Shown here: piece by piece, positions 62,085 to 64,000 of the stretch
How the letters are laid out: each line of letters starts with the position of its first letter
Position numbering within the stretch: position 1 is the first letter of the stretch
Notes under the pieces: model-generated
The model's database searches: none
What the model saw: only the letters and a program-made list of their open reading frames with translations
What the model was told of the DNA's origin: nothing
Position numbers and translations under genes: made by a program
NCBI GenBank assembly: GCA_963741495.1
Contig: CAVUID010000015.1
Coordinates: forward strand, 496,001 to 560,000
Origin: Sulfurimicrobium sp963741495
GTDB taxonomy: Bacteria; Pseudomonadota; Gammaproteobacteria; Burkholderiales; Sulfuricellaceae
Reading direction: 5' to 3'
DNA length: 64,000 nucleotides

Positions 62085-62834
62085 GTGAGAATCGCCAACT
62101 GCCCTTCCTGCGGCGCGCCTGTCGAATTCCGTTCCACTGCCTCGATCCTGGCAGTGTGCGGCTATTGCAAAAGCACCCTGATCCGCCACGACCTGGAGCT
62201 GGAAAACCTGGGCCGGATGGCGGATCTGATGGAAGATGCTTCCCCGCTCCAACTGGGTGCGGAAGGCCGCTACAGGAACAGCCACTTTGCACTGATTGGC
62301 CGCATCCAGCTGCGCTACCAGCAGGGGGTGTGGAACGAATGGCACCTGCTGTTCGACAATCAGGAAAGCGGCTGGTTGTCGGAAGCCAATGGCAATTATG
62401 TCCTGACCTTCCCCTCTCCCGCGCCGGAAAACATCCCCGCATTCGAAACCCTTGAAGCAGGACGCTCGCTGCAACTGCACGGGCAAGCTTTCCAGATCGT
62501 CAACAAGGAAACATCCACCTGCATCGCTGGTGAAGGCGAGTTGCCATTCAAGGTCGGCGCGGGCTATGAAGCGCCCGTCATCGACCTCTCCAACGAGCAG
62601 AATTTCGCCACTCTCGATTACAGCGAAACGCCGCCTCTGTTATACATCGGCGAGCAAATAGAGCTTGGCTGCGCTGGGCATGACCGGGCTACGCGAGCGC
62701 GAGGCAACGGCAGGCAAGGCGCAAGTCAAATCCTTCAACTGCCCCAGTTGCGCCGCACCATTGCAGATTCGCGCCACCGGGACGGAAAGTGTTGCCTGCG
62801 GCAATTGCGGCTCCGTGGTGGATGCGACCAATGA
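62085..62834 (+). CDS. Zinc-ribbon/DUF4178 membrane protein, N-terminal part (frameshifted)
   Basis: The true coding part runs to about 62665. It holds a zinc ribbon (CPSCGAPVEF and CGYCKSTLIR) and a first DUF4178 domain (about 50-195; GRIQLRYQQGVWNEWHLLFD and SGWLSEANGNYVLTF). After GEQIEL the frame turns into Arg-rich nonsense. The next forward frame continues with AALGMTGLREREA and the rest of the protein. Removing one G of the GG in CTTGGCTG (near 62668) restores EQIELAALGMTG and a 637-residue product. The start is a GTG. Confidence 0.75.
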   Translation: MRIANCPSCGAPVEFRSTASILAVCGYCKSTLIRHDLELENLGRMADLMEDASPLQLGAEGRYRNSHFALIGRIQLRYQQGVWNEWHLLFDNQESGWLSEANGNYVLTFPSPAPENIPAFETLEAGRSLQLHGQAFQIVNKETSTCIAGEGELPFKVGAGYEAPVIDLSNEQNFATLDYSETPPLLYIGEQIELGCAGHDRATRARGNGRQGASQILQLPQLRRTIADSRHRDGKCCLRQLRLRGGCDQ

Positions 62835-63999
62835 AAATCATCAGATCCTGTCGCGCTTTCGCATCCAGAACACGCACACGCCGAAACTTCCCCTGGGCAG
62901 CCAGGGTCATCTGCGCGGCGCGGATTATGACGTGGTGGGCTACCTGCGCCGCCAGGTCACGGTGGATAACGTCGATTATCCCTGGAGCGAATATCTGCTC
63001 TACAGCGAAAAGGAAGGTTTCCGCTGGCTGTCCGAATACAACGGGCACTGGAATTTCATCAAGGTCACTACTCGGACGCCCATCGTATCGTCCGGCCTGA
63101 CCAAGCCCAAAGCCATTTTCCTTGGTACGGTGTATCAGCATTTCCAGACCGCCACGGCCAAGGTCACTTACGTGCTGGGCGAGTTTACCTGGCGGGTGTC
63201 GGTTGGCGAGGAAGCGCTGGTGTCGGATTATGTCGCCCCGCCATTGATGCTGAGTGAAGAAAGAACCGGGAGCGAAATCACCTGGTCCGTGGCTGAATAT
63301 ATCGAGCCGGAAGAAATCGCCGTCACATTCAAGTTGAAGCAGGCTCTGATCAGGCCGATCGGCATCGCGCCCAACCAGCCATCGCCTCACCAGGGCAAGG
63401 TATGGCCTTACTGGAAAGCCTTTGCTGCCCTTACCCTTAGTGCGCTGCTGATCCAGACCGTATTCATGATCGCCTCGCAGAACAAGACGGTGTACCAGAA
63501 CAGCCTGGAATTTGAGCGCAACGGCGCGGCGAGTTCACTCACTACCGATGTTTTTCCAGTCAGCGGCACAGGCAATCTGGTGGTGCGCAACCAGACCAGC
63601 CTGAGCAATGACTGGCTCTACCTGGACATGGAACTGATCGAACGCAATAGCGGGCGCAGTTACGCTTTCGGGCGCGACATCAGTTACTACTACGGCAGGG
63701 ATGGCGGAGAATCCTGGTCCGAAGGCAATTCGCGCGATGAGGTCGTGCTGTCCGAAGTGCCGGCGGGAGAATATTTCCTGCAAATTCATGCGGAAACGCC
63801 CACCGGCGGTGGGGCAAAGATTTCAGACCGGCTGGTGGTGGTGCGTGACGTGCCGCAATGGAGCAATTTTTTCATCACTCTGCTGGGGCTGGCTGTTTTC
63901 CCGCTGCTGAAGTGGTGGCGCAGCCATTCCTTCGAGAGCCGGCGCTGGGCGGAAAGCGATTATGCATCCTCATCCGACGATGATTCAGACGATGATTGA
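62665..63999 (+). CDS. Zinc-ribbon/DUF4178 membrane protein, C-terminal part (frameshifted)
   Basis: This frame carries a second zinc ribbon (CPSCAAPLQI and CGNCGSVVD), a second DUF4178 domain (about 75-220; DYDVVGYLRRQVTVDNVDYP) and a membrane helix (AFAALTLSALLIQTVFMIAS). An extracytoplasmic beta domain with DISYYYGRDGGESWSEG, a second helix (FFITLLGLAVFPLLKWW) and an acidic Ser/Asp tail follow. The TTG at 62665 is only the frame opening; the gene really begins at 62085. The duplicated ribbon-DUF4178 unit inside one protein supports a single ancestral gene. Confidence 0.85.
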   Translation: MAALGMTGLREREATAGKAQVKSFNCPSCAAPLQIRATGTESVACGNCGSVVDATNENHQILSRFRIQNTHTPKLPLGSQGHLRGADYDVVGYLRRQVTVDNVDYPWSEYLLYSEKEGFRWLSEYNGHWNFIKVTTRTPIVSSGLTKPKAIFLGTVYQHFQTATAKVTYVLGEFTWRVSVGEEALVSDYVAPPLMLSEERTGSEITWSVAEYIEPEEIAVTFKLKQALIRPIGIAPNQPSPHQGKVWPYWKAFAALTLSALLIQTVFMIASQNKTVYQNSLEFERNGAASSLTTDVFPVSGTGNLVVRNQTSLSNDWLYLDMELIERNSGRSYAFGRDISYYYGRDGGESWSEGNSRDEVVLSEVPAGEYFLQIHAETPTGGGAKISDRLVVVRDVPQWSNFFITLLGLAVFPLLKWWRSHSFESRRWAESDYASSSDDDSDDD

Positions 64000-64000
64000 G

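Overview
The window looks like chromosomal DNA of a betaproteobacterium, most likely of the Nitrosomonadales / sulfur- or iron-oxidiser type. The order smc-zipA-ligA, the succinylase dap genes next to prmB and an ArsC/YffB-like gene, and map-glnD are betaproteobacterial arrangements. The genus is inferred from gene style only. Coding density is very high: no gene-free stretch exceeds 300 bases. There is no rRNA, CRISPR array, insertion sequence or prophage.

Layout. 1-6.3 kb: end of a LysR regulator, a small conserved protein, a membrane GGDEF/EAL protein, phoH, folD, and a tRNA-Pro/Arg/His operon with a near-consensus promoter and a terminator. 6.4-16.8 kb: lysine (succinylase) pathway genes dapC, dapD and dapE with prmB and an ArsC-like gene. 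They are interrupted by an orphan N-acetylglutaminylglutamine-type amidotransferase and an oppositely oriented, frameshifted sensor (dCache-HAMP-PAS-GGDEF-EAL-REC). 16.8-25 kb: a frameshifted EamA permease, a VOC protein, a divergent ClpX-like ATPase, an AEC permease, a membrane PAS-GGDEF protein, a PilZ-like protein, an FGGY sugar kinase, a VapBC-type toxin-antitoxin pair and queF. 25.2-38.6 kb: a giant PilZ-DUF1631-GGDEF-EAL protein, then smc, zipA, ligA, galU and three small flagellum-related genes, all on the plus strand. 38.6-42 kb: glnD and map on the minus strand.

42.2-48.6 kb: a seven-gene, end-overlapping envelope operon: MscS-like channel, truncated MgtE, full MgtE, two half-size PqiA proteins, PqiB (probable AUA start) and PqiC. 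48.6-56.5 kb: an exported metallo-beta-lactamase-fold hydrolase, dbpA, a YgjP-like metallopeptidase, a MYG1-family protein, two small proteins, djlA and an SLC13/RCK permease. 56.5-58.5 kb: umuDC, where UmuD has a 51-residue N-terminal extension and the promoter carries a perfect 14-bp palindrome. 58.5-64 kb: a LETM1-like protein, a Na/Pi cotransporter, and speD divergent from an SPFH/SHOCT protein and a frameshifted zinc-ribbon/DUF4178 membrane protein.

Themes. Cyclic-di-GMP signalling is concentrated in the first 29 kb (four GGDEF proteins and one PilZ-like protein). Envelope and membrane-stress functions dominate 42-49 kb and 61-64 kb. Three plus-strand genes are each broken by a +1 frameshift. 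This points either to single-base insertion errors in the assembly or to real decay, and should be resolved before those genes are called dead. The best candidates for new biology are the UmuD repressor-like system, the ClpX paralogue with remodelled substrate loops, the SpeD-SPFH-DUF4178 cluster and the MscS-MgtE-Pqi operon.
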